Shown here: positions 43,408 through 50,600 of the stretch, one piece after another
Layout: each line of letters opens with the position of its first letter
How positions within the stretch are numbered: position 1 is the first letter of the stretch
Assembly (NCBI GenBank): GCA_019637975.1
Contig: JAHBUR010000030.1
Span: 1-50,600 of the forward strand
Length of the DNA: 50,600 bases
DNA from: Bacteroidota bacterium
GTDB lineage: Bacteria > Bacteroidota > Ignavibacteria > UBA10030 > UBA6906
Direction of reading: 5' to 3'
The notes under the pieces: model-generated
Databases searched by the model: none
The model's input: only the letters and a program-made list of their open reading frames with translations
Told to the model about the DNA's origin: nothing
Position numbers and translations under genes: made by a program

Positions 43408-43607
43408 AGAACCCTCCTTGGAAGAACAGTGACAAATCCCCCAAAAGACACACGTCAAAGCACGAACACCGCACCGCGAATATCAGCCGGTTGCGGACGA
43501 ATAATCAGTCAAACCCATCATCCAATGGACGGTGGTAGTAATCCCCTTCAGATCAATATATATTAGCCTCCGACAAAACGCCACCCACAACCCCAATAGG
43601 AGGCAGT

Positions 43608-44195
43608 ATGAACAACAAATTCCTCGATTTCTATAAGCCCTTCCTCGAATACATTGATTCGGGAAAACTCTTCCGGACGCCGTTCGGCTGGCTGTACGCA
43701 GTAATGGCCGGGTTTAACTTGCTGGTGCCGCTGGTGATTCTCTACATTGCCATCGACAACCGCCTGTTCAGCATGGGTGGGGCGTTCTTCTTTGCATTTC
43801 TGATTCTGTGGGTCGTGATTGCCGCAGCGAGTTGGCTGGGCAGCCAAATTTGGTGGAATCGGCGGCAGGCATTAGCCTCGCAAACCAGCCCGGATCCTGA
43901 TTTTGTTGCCACTCCCGTGTATGCCCACTTTGTGCAGACCGCCGGCGAATGGTGCGGCAGTTGGATCGCCATTGTCGGCGCCGGAGCAGGACTTGTTAGT
44001 GGTATTTTCCTGCGTGACGGCGGATTGGGCTACATGTTGCCGATTCCCTTCCTCTCGACCGGCGGATTCATGTCCGTTGCGCTCATGCCTATTGTCGGAT
44101 TCCTCATTATCGTCGTCACGCGTGTTGTTGCCGAGCAGATTAGAGCCTTGGTGGCAATCGCAATCAATACAAAACAGATGAAATCCGCAACTTAA
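43608..44195 (+). CDS. Hypothetical four-helix membrane protein
   Basis: A 195-residue protein with four long hydrophobic helices (about residues 27-49, 55-75, 115-135, 150-175). It has an aromatic loop with WLGSQIWWNRRQAL between helices 2 and 3. I do not recognise a specific family with certainty; it has the look of DUF4282-like small integral proteins. AGGAGG lies 5 bases before the ATG. It begins a plus-strand run with a lipoprotein (20 bp later) and a T9SS protein. Confidence 0.75.
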   Translation: MNNKFLDFYKPFLEYIDSGKLFRTPFGWLYAVMAGFNLLVPLVILYIAIDNRLFSMGGAFFFAFLILWVVIAAASWLGSQIWWNRRQALASQTSPDPDFVATPVYAHFVQTAGEWCGSWIAIVGAGAGLVSGIFLRDGGLGYMLPIPFLSTGGFMSVALMPIVGFLIIVVTRVVAEQIRALVAIAINTKQMKSAT

Positions 44196-44215
44196 TTCTC
44201 ATTTGGACTTTGCAT

Positions 44216-44530
44216 ATGACTAGAAATCACCCTTCGCATCATCTTCTTGTTGTGTTCACGCTTGCCTTCATGACCTTTGCAGTCTGCGGATGCGACCCGG
44301 ACCTGACGGGGACGTACACTTCACAGGGAGGGCTGGTCCACCAAACACTCACGTTCAAGCCGGGAGGAAAACTGGAAGTGCGTGCATTGGACTTGACACA
44401 AGAAGGTGAATACGAGAGAGAAGGAAAGAAGGTCAGAATACGAGTCGGGGGCAGCACGACAATTCTGACCATTGGCGAGAACGGATGTCTCGATGCCGGA
44501 ACAATGATTGGCAAGTTCTGCAAAGACTGA
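44216..44530 (+). CDS. Small hypothetical lipoprotein
   Basis: A 104-residue protein. The signal VVFTLAFMTFAVCGC ends in a lipobox-like VCGC, then DPDLTGTYTSQGGLV begins a short beta-rich domain. FKPGGKLEV and EGEYEREGKKVRIRVG recall lipocalin-like or 'copper resistance/immunity' beta-sandwich proteins. Its function is unknown. An upstream TTG at 44210 is in frame; the ATG at 44216 is preferred. Confidence 0.65.
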   Translation: MTRNHPSHHLLVVFTLAFMTFAVCGCDPDLTGTYTSQGGLVHQTLTFKPGGKLEVRALDLTQEGEYEREGKKVRIRVGGSTTILTIGENGCLDAGTMIGKFCKD

Positions 44531-44573
44531 GTTGCACGTTTCAACAAATCCCCAACAATCAAAGGATAAGTAG

Positions 44574-46679
44574 ATGAAGAAGGTATACGGAGAATGTGCG
44601 GTTCTGCTTGCATTCCTTCTGCTGCCGCAAGCGGGGTTGAGTCAATGGCTTCAAGCCAACGGTCCCTACGGCGGCTTCACTACCACGATCGGCACAAATC
44701 CCAATGCCCCGGGCGGACCAACGGTGTTCGTCGGAACGTTGGGAGGGGGCAACTTCCGCTCCACAAACAACGGCGCAAGCTGGATTGCTTCAAGCGAGGG
44801 ATTGACCTTCGCAGGAACCTACTTCGGAGCAACGGCATTTGCGGCCAAAGGTGCCAACATGTTTGCCGGAACGAGTGGTGGAGTGTTTGTTACTACAAAT
44901 AACGGCGCAAGCTGGACGAGCCTCACCACAACGGGAGTCCTCTCGCTTCTTGTGAGCGGAAATGACATCTATTCCGGATCTTCGAGTGGCGCCTTCCGCT
45001 CGACGGACGACGGAGTTTCATGGAACCCGATTAATACCGGACTGACTACCTCGCGGGTCAATGCTCTTGCGGTCATCGGATCCAATCTCTTTGCCGGAAC
45101 GCAGGGAGGCGGCGTTTTTATCTCCACGAACAGCGGAGCGAATTGGTCGCCCGCCATCTCGGGTCTCACAAACCTCACGGTAAACTCCCTCGCAGTCAAC
45201 GGGACAACCCTCTTCGCAGGAACCCTGAGCGGCATATTTCGCTCAACCAACAATGGAACAAACTGGACCAGTGTAACCGCAAACCAAACAAGCGCCCTCA
45301 TCGTTAATGGTACAAATATTTACGCGGGAGGAGTTGGTGTTTGGGTTTCCACCGACAATGGCGGAAGTTGGACTTCGGTAAGTACAGGCCTCAACAACCT
45401 TGTCTTCTGTCTTGCCGCGAACGGATCCACGCTCTTTGCCGGAACTGCCTCCTTTTTCGCCGGGGTGTTCGTTTCCACAAATGGCGGCGCCTCATGGAGC
45501 GAGGCAAACAACGGCATTGTTTCGACGTATGTCCGCTCCTTCGCGACAAAGTCGAACGGCGTCGGAGGTTTTGATCTCTTTGCAGGGACGAATGAAAATG
45601 GCGTGTACCGGTCCACCGACAACGGTAACAGCTGGGTACCGAAGAACACGGGCATGACAAATACCGGCATCGCGGCCCTTGGGGCAAAAGGGACAATTCT
45701 TTTCGCCGGAGGGTTTTTAGGTGTGGATCGCTCGACAAACAACGGCGATAGCTGGTCACCTGCGAACAGCGGACTTCCATCTGGTACCACCATGCAGACG
45801 TTTGCCGTACTTGGCTCGGATGTTTTTGTGGGGTCGTCCGCGGGGGTTCACCGCTCGACAAACGACGGTGGAAACTGGACACTCATGAACAACGGGCTGG
45901 GATCAAACGCGGCGCAGGTTCTTGCCGTGTCCGGTTCGAATATCTATGCTGCCGGAAACGGTATGTACGTCTCGACGAACAGCGGCGGCTTATGGACGTC
46001 CATTGGTACCGGAATCACGAGCACAAGTATAAGGGCGATAGCATTCATTGGAACAGACATCTTCGTCGGAACCCAGGGCGGCATCTTCCGCTCGACAAAC
46101 AATGGAGGAATTTGGACAACCGCGAACACAGGCCTGAACAGCACAAATGTCCAGTCACTGGCTTCATTCGGAACGAACCTGATCGCCGGTGCGGGATTTG
46201 GATTGTACCTCTCGACAAATAGCGGCGCTAACTGGACTCCCATCAACACGGGGCTGCCAAGTTTTCTTGGACTTATTTTCCCCACGTTCTACACACTCGC
46301 CGCAGTACCGACCGGCAGCGGCACAACACTCTTTGCCGGGTCGTTCCAACTTGGCCTCTGGCGACGGCCTGCCTCACAGATTACAAGTGTGGAGCTTGCT
46401 TCTTCCGGGCGACCCGGGCGATTCAGCCTCTCGCAAAATTATCCGAACCCGTTTAACCCAACAACAACGATTGAATTTCAGATTGAAGAGGAAGGGTTTG
46501 TGTCGCTTCGAGTGTTTGATGTGTTGGGAAGAGAAGTGAATATTCTCGTGAACGAACATCTGAAACCGGGAACCTACAAATCGGAGTTCAACGCCGATGG
46601 CCTTGCCGGCGGCATGTACTTCTACAGGCTGGAGTCGCGGGGTTTAGCGCAGACAAGGAAACTGATTCTACAAAAATAG
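44574..46679 (+). CDS. Secreted YCF48/sialidase-like repeat protein with T9SS sorting domain
   Basis: A 701-residue secreted protein. After a signal peptide (AVLLAFLLLPQAGLS) come about 13 tandem repeats of roughly 40 residues, each with 'FAGTxxGVFxSTNNGxxWT' cores, e.g. FAGTSGGVFVTTNNGASWTS. Asp-box-like motifs (S-x-D/N-x-G-x-x-W) suggest a beta-propeller as in sialidases and YCF48-like proteins. The C-terminal part is a T9SS sorting domain (LSQNYPNPFNPTTTIEFQI and ending RKLILQK). It is expected on the cell surface. AAGGA lies 7 bases before the ATG. No glycosidase catalytic residues were found. Confidence 0.92.
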   Translation: MKKVYGECAVLLAFLLLPQAGLSQWLQANGPYGGFTTTIGTNPNAPGGPTVFVGTLGGGNFRSTNNGASWIASSEGLTFAGTYFGATAFAAKGANMFAGTSGGVFVTTNNGASWTSLTTTGVLSLLVSGNDIYSGSSSGAFRSTDDGVSWNPINTGLTTSRVNALAVIGSNLFAGTQGGGVFISTNSGANWSPAISGLTNLTVNSLAVNGTTLFAGTLSGIFRSTNNGTNWTSVTANQTSALIVNGTNIYAGGVGVWVSTDNGGSWTSVSTGLNNLVFCLAANGSTLFAGTASFFAGVFVSTNGGASWSEANNGIVSTYVRSFATKSNGVGGFDLFAGTNENGVYRSTDNGNSWVPKNTGMTNTGIAALGAKGTILFAGGFLGVDRSTNNGDSWSPANSGLPSGTTMQTFAVLGSDVFVGSSAGVHRSTNDGGNWTLMNNGLGSNAAQVLAVSGSNIYAAGNGMYVSTNSGGLWTSIGTGITSTSIRAIAFIGTDIFVGTQGGIFRSTNNGGIWTTANTGLNSTNVQSLASFGTNLIAGAGFGLYLSTNSGANWTPINTGLPSFLGLIFPTFYTLAAVPTGSGTTLFAGSFQLGLWRRPASQITSVELASSGRPGRFSLSQNYPNPFNPTTTIEFQIEEEGFVSLRVFDVLGREVNILVNEHLKPGTYKSEFNADGLAGGMYFYRLESRGLAQTRKLILQK

Positions 46680-46790
46680 CGAGATGCAGAGAATCACCTT
46701 CATGTTTTCCTTGCATGTCATCGAAAAAACAATAATTTGCAACTTAATCCACGCAACAAAAACTCATACACATTTATGGAGACTGCTGCC

Positions 46791-47354
46791 ATGAAAAACT
46801 CCCTGTTCTTTCTCATAGCGCTCGCAATATTGCTCACCACAACCGCGTCTGCAAAAAGCGCCTACGACCAGAATGCCAAGATCGCCCAGTTCGGCATTGG
46901 TATCGGCGGTTTGGGTGGATTCTACGGAACGTCAAGCATTCCCGTTCTTTCCCTCGGCATGGATTTCGGAATTGATCACATGTTCTCCGTCGGAGGACGG
47001 GTGGGCTACACGTCCTCAAAGTTTGAAAGCCCGATTTTTATTTCCGGAACTCGAACATCATACAGTTGGAAGTATACCTACATCACTGTTGCAGGGCGGG
47101 GCTCGTATCATTATCCCATCCAACACGACAAAGTGGATGTGTACGGGGGATTGGACCTTGGTTACAACATCGTCTCGGCCAAATATGAAGGTGACCCGAC
47201 AAGACAAGCGTTTGTAGGCGCAGCCTCCAGCAGTTATCTCTTTTGGGGGATTCACATCGGCGGCAGGTACTTCTTTTCGAAGAACTTTGCAGCGTTTGGC
47301 GAAATCGGTTACGGGTTCGGGTTTCTGAATCTTGGCATATCGATGAAATTTTAA
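46791..47354 (+). CDS. Outer-membrane beta-barrel protein
   Basis: A 187-residue protein with a signal peptide (FFLIALAILLTTTASA) and alternating beta strands ending in Phe (NLGISMKF), the usual C-terminal signature for outer-membrane barrels. Strands such as SVGGRVGYTSSKF, VDVYGGLDLGYNIVSAKY and FAAFGEIGYGFGFLNLG fit an 8-stranded OmpW/OmpX-like barrel. The start is set at ATG 46791, with GGAG about 10 bases upstream; ATG 46776 is an alternative. Function unknown. Confidence 0.82.
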   Translation: MKNSLFFLIALAILLTTTASAKSAYDQNAKIAQFGIGIGGLGGFYGTSSIPVLSLGMDFGIDHMFSVGGRVGYTSSKFESPIFISGTRTSYSWKYTYITVAGRGSYHYPIQHDKVDVYGGLDLGYNIVSAKYEGDPTRQAFVGAASSSYLFWGIHIGGRYFFSKNFAAFGEIGYGFGFLNLGISMKF

Positions 47355-47422
47355 ACAGTAGGCTGAATTGTCGCGTGCGATTGCGCCAAGTCACATCCGA
47401 TGAACATGTTTTCAGCAATCTT

Positions 47423-47485
47423 CTTGTGGATACAAAATCGCCTTAGCCTCATCGGGTCCGCGGTGAGCAACATCATATCCACAAG
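47423..47485. repeat. Perfect 10-bp inverted repeat in a gap
   Basis: CTTGTGGATA (47423-47432) and TATCCACAAG (47476-47485), 43 bases apart, lie upstream of the next gene. Each half is one base from a DnaA-box-like sequence. The function is unclear. Confidence 0.45.
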
Positions 47486-47525
47486 TCACTAACTCAAAAA
47501 ACTAATCAAAAAGGGGGTACGATCT

Positions 47526-48524
47526 ATGACTCGTCGTCTTTTGTTTGTTGCTCTCACTGTTCTGCTTGTGATGGGGGCGTTCATTACCGGATGCAAGAAG
47601 GATGATCCGGCCAATCCCGATGCCACATATCCTGTCACTGCACTTGTCTTGAATCCGCAGGGAGACCCGCAGGGTGGCGCCTTGCTGACATTGAAGAATC
47701 CGCCGTCCAATGACCCGAAGTTCTCGTCATTCACAGACGCCGCAGGTATGGCAACAATCCAGTCGCCTGCAGGACAGCAGGTTCTCATTGCCTCAATCGG
47801 GTCGGCGTTTCTCACGGAAATTCCCGTGAATGTTGCGGCAAATCCTGCGGGAACAAATGCAGGCACAATCCGGCTTGCCCAGAACACCACTGTCAGGGTT
47901 CTTGTTATTAAGGCAAGCGCCGAACAATTGGAAACTGTTCTTCGCATCGTTGGATTCAGTTCGTACGATTCCACAACGATTAATGCAATGCGCGATTCCG
48001 CCAATGTGGATTCGACCCGATTCCTCAACTTCTTGAAGCAATACACGCTGATCTTCTCGAATTGTCATGGCGGCACAGAGGGAGGCTCCGCCTATGCGTT
48101 GCTGTCCAGAGTGTACGGCAGATATATTGAGAGCGGAGGAAAGATGTACGGTGGCCATTACAACTATTTTCACTTGCAGAGAATATGGTCAACATTCTAC
48201 ACGCAATTCAACAACCAAGGAAGCCCGTCAACTGATACGCTGAAGATCATTGACGCCAATTTGTCGAATTTCGTCGGTTTCTCGGTAGCAAGCTGGGCAA
48301 CTTCCCTCGATTCACGACGCCTGTCGGGGTATGAAAAATTCTCCAACCTTCCGACCAACGCAAAAGTGTATGGCGTGATCAAGAATACTTCTCCCGAGGT
48401 TGGCGTTATCGTCGAGAATTATGTGGGCACGGGCAAGTACTTGTGGACTGACTATCACAACCAAGATATCAGAAATTCCGCCACTCTTGTGAAACTTGTC
48501 CAGTACTTCCTGTTGACGATGTAG
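47526..48524 (+). CDS. Lipoprotein with carboxypeptidase-regulatory-like and GATase-like parts
   Basis: A 332-residue lipoprotein (signal ends ITGCKKDD). The N-terminal part after it (about 35-120) has the beta-sandwich pattern of carboxypeptidase regulatory-like domains (VTALVLNPQGDPQGGALLTL, TDAAGMATIQSP). The C-terminal part (about 130-330) resembles the ThuA/class I glutamine-amidotransferase fold: VRVLVIKASAEQLETVLRI, YTLIFSNCHGG with Cys, YIESGGKMYGGHYNYFHL and VENYVGTGKYLWTDYHNQD. This looks like a domain often joined to such repeats in Bacteroidota. Catalysis is unproven. GGGGG lies about 8 bases before the ATG. Confidence 0.7.
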   Translation: MTRRLLFVALTVLLVMGAFITGCKKDDPANPDATYPVTALVLNPQGDPQGGALLTLKNPPSNDPKFSSFTDAAGMATIQSPAGQQVLIASIGSAFLTEIPVNVAANPAGTNAGTIRLAQNTTVRVLVIKASAEQLETVLRIVGFSSYDSTTINAMRDSANVDSTRFLNFLKQYTLIFSNCHGGTEGGSAYALLSRVYGRYIESGGKMYGGHYNYFHLQRIWSTFYTQFNNQGSPSTDTLKIIDANLSNFVGFSVASWATSLDSRRLSGYEKFSNLPTNAKVYGVIKNTSPEVGVIVENYVGTGKYLWTDYHNQDIRNSATLVKLVQYFLLTM

Positions 48525-48547
48525 TGGAGATCTTGACCACTAAACAA

Positions 48548-48573
48548 AAAGCCGGCCTTCAGGTCGGCTTTTC
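48548..48573. terminator. Bidirectional terminator before paaD
   Basis: AAAGCCGGCCT and AGGTCGGCTTT (one G-T wobble) form a tight stem with a 2-base loop, with T-tracts on both sides (TTTTCTG to the right; TTTTTG on the minus strand). It separates the lipoprotein gene and the convergent phenylacetate operon. Confidence 0.8.
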
Positions 48574-48597
48574 TGTTTGCAATCAGTTCTTGTTCAA

Positions 48598-49089
48598 TCA
48601 GACCGGTTTGAACCGTTCGAACGATTGCCTGCAATTGTCGCAATAGAAGATTTGCTTGCAGAGTGTCGCCCCGAAAGGGCTGTCGAGATGAGTGTGTGTC
48701 GAGTTACAGAACGGGCACGCCACAGGTAACTGCAGTACGGCAACAAGTTCGCCTTCATTCTTCGGAGGAGGGGCAATGCCGAATGCCCGTAACTTCTCCT
48801 TCACTTCAGGCTCCAGCATATCTGTTGACCAAGGAGGCGTGAAGGTCGTTTCTATCGAAACATTCTCGCAACCGAGAGTCGTAAGTGCCGACCGGATTTC
48901 GTCCTTCATGTGTTCCAAAGCCGGGCATCCGACGAACGTCGGTGAAATCACGACTTTCACTCCGTCTTCTGACAGCGTCACGCTGCGGATGACTTTCATC
49001 TCAATGAGTGAAAGAACGGGTATCTCCGGATCGGTGATTTTGCCGAGTTCCTGCCAAATTGTAGTCTGATCAATCATCGCCTTTTCCAT
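48598..49089 (-). CDS. paaD: Phenylacetyl-CoA epoxidase subunit D
   Basis: A 163-residue protein of the MIP18/DUF59 type with the PaaD zinc/Fe-S-like tail. The DUF59 domain shows ITDPEIPVLSLIEMK and VISPTFVGCPALE. The C-terminal zinc motif is CPFCNSTHTHLDS plus CKQIFYCDNCRQSFERF. PaaD is thought to help assemble the diiron or Fe-S centres of the epoxidase. The start at 49089 overlaps the paaC stop by one base (TGATG). ATG 49077 is an alternative. Confidence 0.92.
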   Translation of the reverse strand: MEKAMIDQTTIWQELGKITDPEIPVLSLIEMKVIRSVTLSEDGVKVVISPTFVGCPALEHMKDEIRSALTTLGCENVSIETTFTPPWSTDMLEPEVKEKLRAFGIAPPPKNEGELVAVLQLPVACPFCNSTHTHLDSPFGATLCKQIFYCDNCRQSFERFKPV

Positions 49090-49886
49090 CACCACTTTGC
49101 TCCCGGCGCAATCCGATACACGGCCTGAAGATCTTCGACCAACTGCTGCAAGTGCTCCGTGTGTTTCTTCTTTCTCCCGCCAAAATCAGGCCGCGCCTGA
49201 ACGGCATACGTGCCGTCCTGTTCTTGTGCCGGAACAACAAGCGTGGCTCCAACGAGAACCGGAACGACGCGTTTCAGCCACTCGTCCTGCAATTCACTGT
49301 TCCCGGATACAACTCCGGCATTTGCCAACTCATCCTCCCCTTCGAATTCCTCAAACAATCCGAGCGCTTGCGGAAAAGCAGCATTCACCGCTGCTTGCAT
49401 TCGCCGATGGCTTTCTTCGGTAGCATCACCGAGACGTTCAATCAATCCTTGGGTGTGCATGAGATGGTAAGCTTCTTCGCGCAAGATTTTTGCCGAAGCT
49501 TCTCTCATCGGCAGGTAGGCGGAACGGGCAAGCGAGAGCAGCCGGGCTTGTTCAGCTTCATCAAACAAATACTGCCGGACTACTGTGTACGCAAAATCGC
49601 CCTTCGGGTAGGTAACGAACCTGCAACAGGTGTAGTCATTCCAAGATCGTTCAAACGCCATTGCATCGGGAGACTTTCCGCCAAGTTGCTCGTACAGCGT
49701 GAACCAGACCAGCGAATGTCCCAGTTCATCCTGCGCAATGTTCGAGAATGCGATGTCCTCTTCAAGGAGAGGGCCGTAGCCGGTCCACTCGGAATCGCGG
49801 TGACCAAGCATCAACTCATCATCAGCGAGAGCGAGCAGAAACGTCTTCAAGGCCTCGCGGGGAAATCCGGTCGAGGAATCGTTCAC
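49089..49886 (-). CDS. paaC: Phenylacetyl-CoA epoxidase subunit C
   Basis: A 265-residue, ferritin-like structural partner of the catalytic subunit PaaA. Matching blocks: LADDELMLGHRDSEWTGYGP, the helix LEEDIAFSNIAQDELGHSL, and IIREEAYHL-like segment AKILREEAYHLMHTQGLIE. The GTG at 49886 overlaps the paaB stop codon (GTGA). The protein seems complete. Confidence 0.94.
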   Translation of the reverse strand: MNDSSTGFPREALKTFLLALADDELMLGHRDSEWTGYGPLLEEDIAFSNIAQDELGHSLVWFTLYEQLGGKSPDAMAFERSWNDYTCCRFVTYPKGDFAYTVVRQYLFDEAEQARLLSLARSAYLPMREASAKILREEAYHLMHTQGLIERLGDATEESHRRMQAAVNAAFPQALGLFEEFEGEDELANAGVVSGNSELQDEWLKRVVPVLVGATLVVPAQEQDGTYAVQARPDFGGRKKKHTEHLQQLVEDLQAVYRIAPGAKW

Positions 49887-50170
49887 CCGGGTGTCTCCTC
49901 TTTCAGTGGCGCATCAAAGTCTTTGGGATCCCTGTAGGATTTGTCAAGAGTGATGTTAAAGAACCGCTCGTCCTGATAGTCGGTTGCAGTAACATGCTTG
50001 GAATTCACAACCCACAAACTGACACACGGAAGCCGGCGGGCAAACTGGTCGCGGGCATATTGAAGAGCAACCTGCGGGTCAGGCGCATGCACGGAACCGA
50101 CATGAATGTGCGGGTCTCCCTTCTTCTTCTGATGAAACACTTCGTAGGTATCGAATTGAGTGTCGCTCAT
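49883..50170 (-). CDS. paaB: Phenylacetyl-CoA epoxidase subunit B
   Basis: A 95-residue small subunit with the family pattern FDTYEVFHQKKKGDPHIHVG, then SVHAPDPQVALQYARDQFAR and SLWVVNSKHV. It is part of the PaaABC(D)E complex. The ATG overlaps the paaA stop in an ATGA, which fits translational coupling. Confidence 0.95.
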   Translation of the reverse strand: MSDTQFDTYEVFHQKKKGDPHIHVGSVHAPDPQVALQYARDQFARRLPCVSLWVVNSKHVTATDYQDERFFNITLDKSYRDPKDFDAPLKEETPG

Positions 50171-50600
50171 GCGGCGGCTTCCTTCCGTTGCTGCTTTGCC
50201 GCCAATGCTTCACGCACCCATTTCCCGTCTTCATGCGCTTTACGCCGGACTGCAAGCCGCTCTTTATTCATCGGGCCGTCACCGTTGACAACGCGCTTCA
50301 ACTCTTCCCAATCCGGTTGCGAGTAATGCCAGTGACCGTTCTTTTCATCATAGTAGCAGTCCTCATCAGGAACGGTAAGCCCGAGTGCCCGAATCTGCGG
50401 AACGATCAAGTCCACATACTCTTGACGCACTTGCTCATTGGTTTTCGTCTTGATTCTCCACTTCATCGACTGGGCCGTGTGTGCCGAAAGATTATCCGGC
50501 GGGCCGGACATCATGAGCGTCGGGTACCACCAGCGATCGATAGCCTGCTGCACCATTGCTTTCTGTTCGGGCGTCCCTTTCGCAAGCGTTGCGACTAAAT
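50167..50600 (-). CDS. paaA: Phenylacetyl-CoA epoxidase catalytic subunit A, C-terminal part (cut by right edge)
   Basis: The frame is open to the window edge: upstream of the internal ATG at 50556 it reads LVATLAKGTPEQKAM, then RWWYPTLMMSGPPDN. These match the C-terminal part of PaaA, the diiron-containing subunit that epoxidises the ring of phenylacetyl-CoA. The iron ligands lie beyond the edge. The remaining segment HWHYSQPDWEELKRVVNGDG is typical of the family's tail. It is the first gene of the visible paaABCD row, so the transcript starts outside the window. Confidence 0.94.
   Translation of the reverse strand, partial: LVATLAKGTPEQKAMVQQAIDRWWYPTLMMSGPPDNLSAHTAQSMKWRIKTKTNEQVRQEYVDLIVPQIRALGLTVPDEDCYYDEKNGHWHYSQPDWEELKRVVNGDGPMNKERLAVRRKAHEDGKWVREALAAKQQRKEAAA

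Overview
The window looks like chromosomal DNA from an uncultured member of the Bacteroidota/Chlorobiota side of the tree, most likely an Ignavibacteria-like organism. Two secreted proteins (a kelch protein and a YCF48-like repeat protein) end in the type IX secretion C-terminal sorting domain with the 'QNYPNPFNP' signature common in Ignavibacteria and relatives. A truncated M1 peptidase with a signal peptide, several lipoproteins and an outer-membrane beta-barrel protein fit a Gram-negative envelope. The lineage is inferred from these protein features only; no rRNA or tRNA gene was found.

Layout. 1-5.7 kb: edge-truncated M1 peptidase and EamA permease (minus), then a PLP decarboxylase, an SGNH hydrolase, a TauE-type permease, a yeast-type cytosine deaminase and a 52-residue membrane protein (plus). 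5.6-10.6 kb (minus): secA, a DUF433/DUF5615 antitoxin-toxin pair, a PII gene and its terminator, then era. 10.7-20.7 kb: a PBP4-type peptidase, a DUF4097 beta-repeat protein (minus), then M28 peptidase, prmA, ppx/gppA, an S23-type four-helix-bundle gene between imperfect inverted repeats, a homocysteine methyltransferase/MTHFR fusion, a lipoprotein between two related repeats, a methyltransferase and a RibD-C/DHFR-like protein. 20.7-28 kb (minus): a tightly packed row dut, AI-2E permease, rsmI, TPR protein, alpha/beta hydrolase, TerC, T9SS kelch protein and cysteine desulfurase. 28-34.7 kb (minus): an acyl-CoA synthetase, then nuoA-B-C-D-E-F, ending after nuoF without nuoG. 34.9-37.6 kb: class II ribonucleotide reductase with a good promoter and a hairpin in its leader.

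37.6-40.6 kb is the accessory region. A DUF3800 gene and a frameshifted small gene lie between two copies of a 25-base repeat. Next comes an IS200/REP-type tyrosine (HUH) transposase flanked by arrays of a 123-125 bp unit, each unit carrying three palindromes. Five units lie on one side and three on the other. Each array is led by the same, different palindrome block, and both end with the same bases.

40.6-43.4 kb (minus): a TPR sensor kinase of the LytS type with its LytTR response regulator. 43.6-48.5 kb (plus): cell-envelope and secreted proteins (four-helix membrane protein, lipoproteins, T9SS beta-propeller-like protein, beta-barrel). 48.6-50.6 kb (minus): the phenylacetyl-CoA epoxidase operon paaA-B-C-D, with paaA cut by the right edge.

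Functionally the core genes give respiration (complex I), aromatic catabolism via phenylacetyl-CoA, B12-dependent deoxynucleotide synthesis, protein export and envelope biogenesis. The most unusual part is the palindrome-array/transposase element. Start codons were adjusted where a ribosome-binding site or the family N-terminus argued for it.
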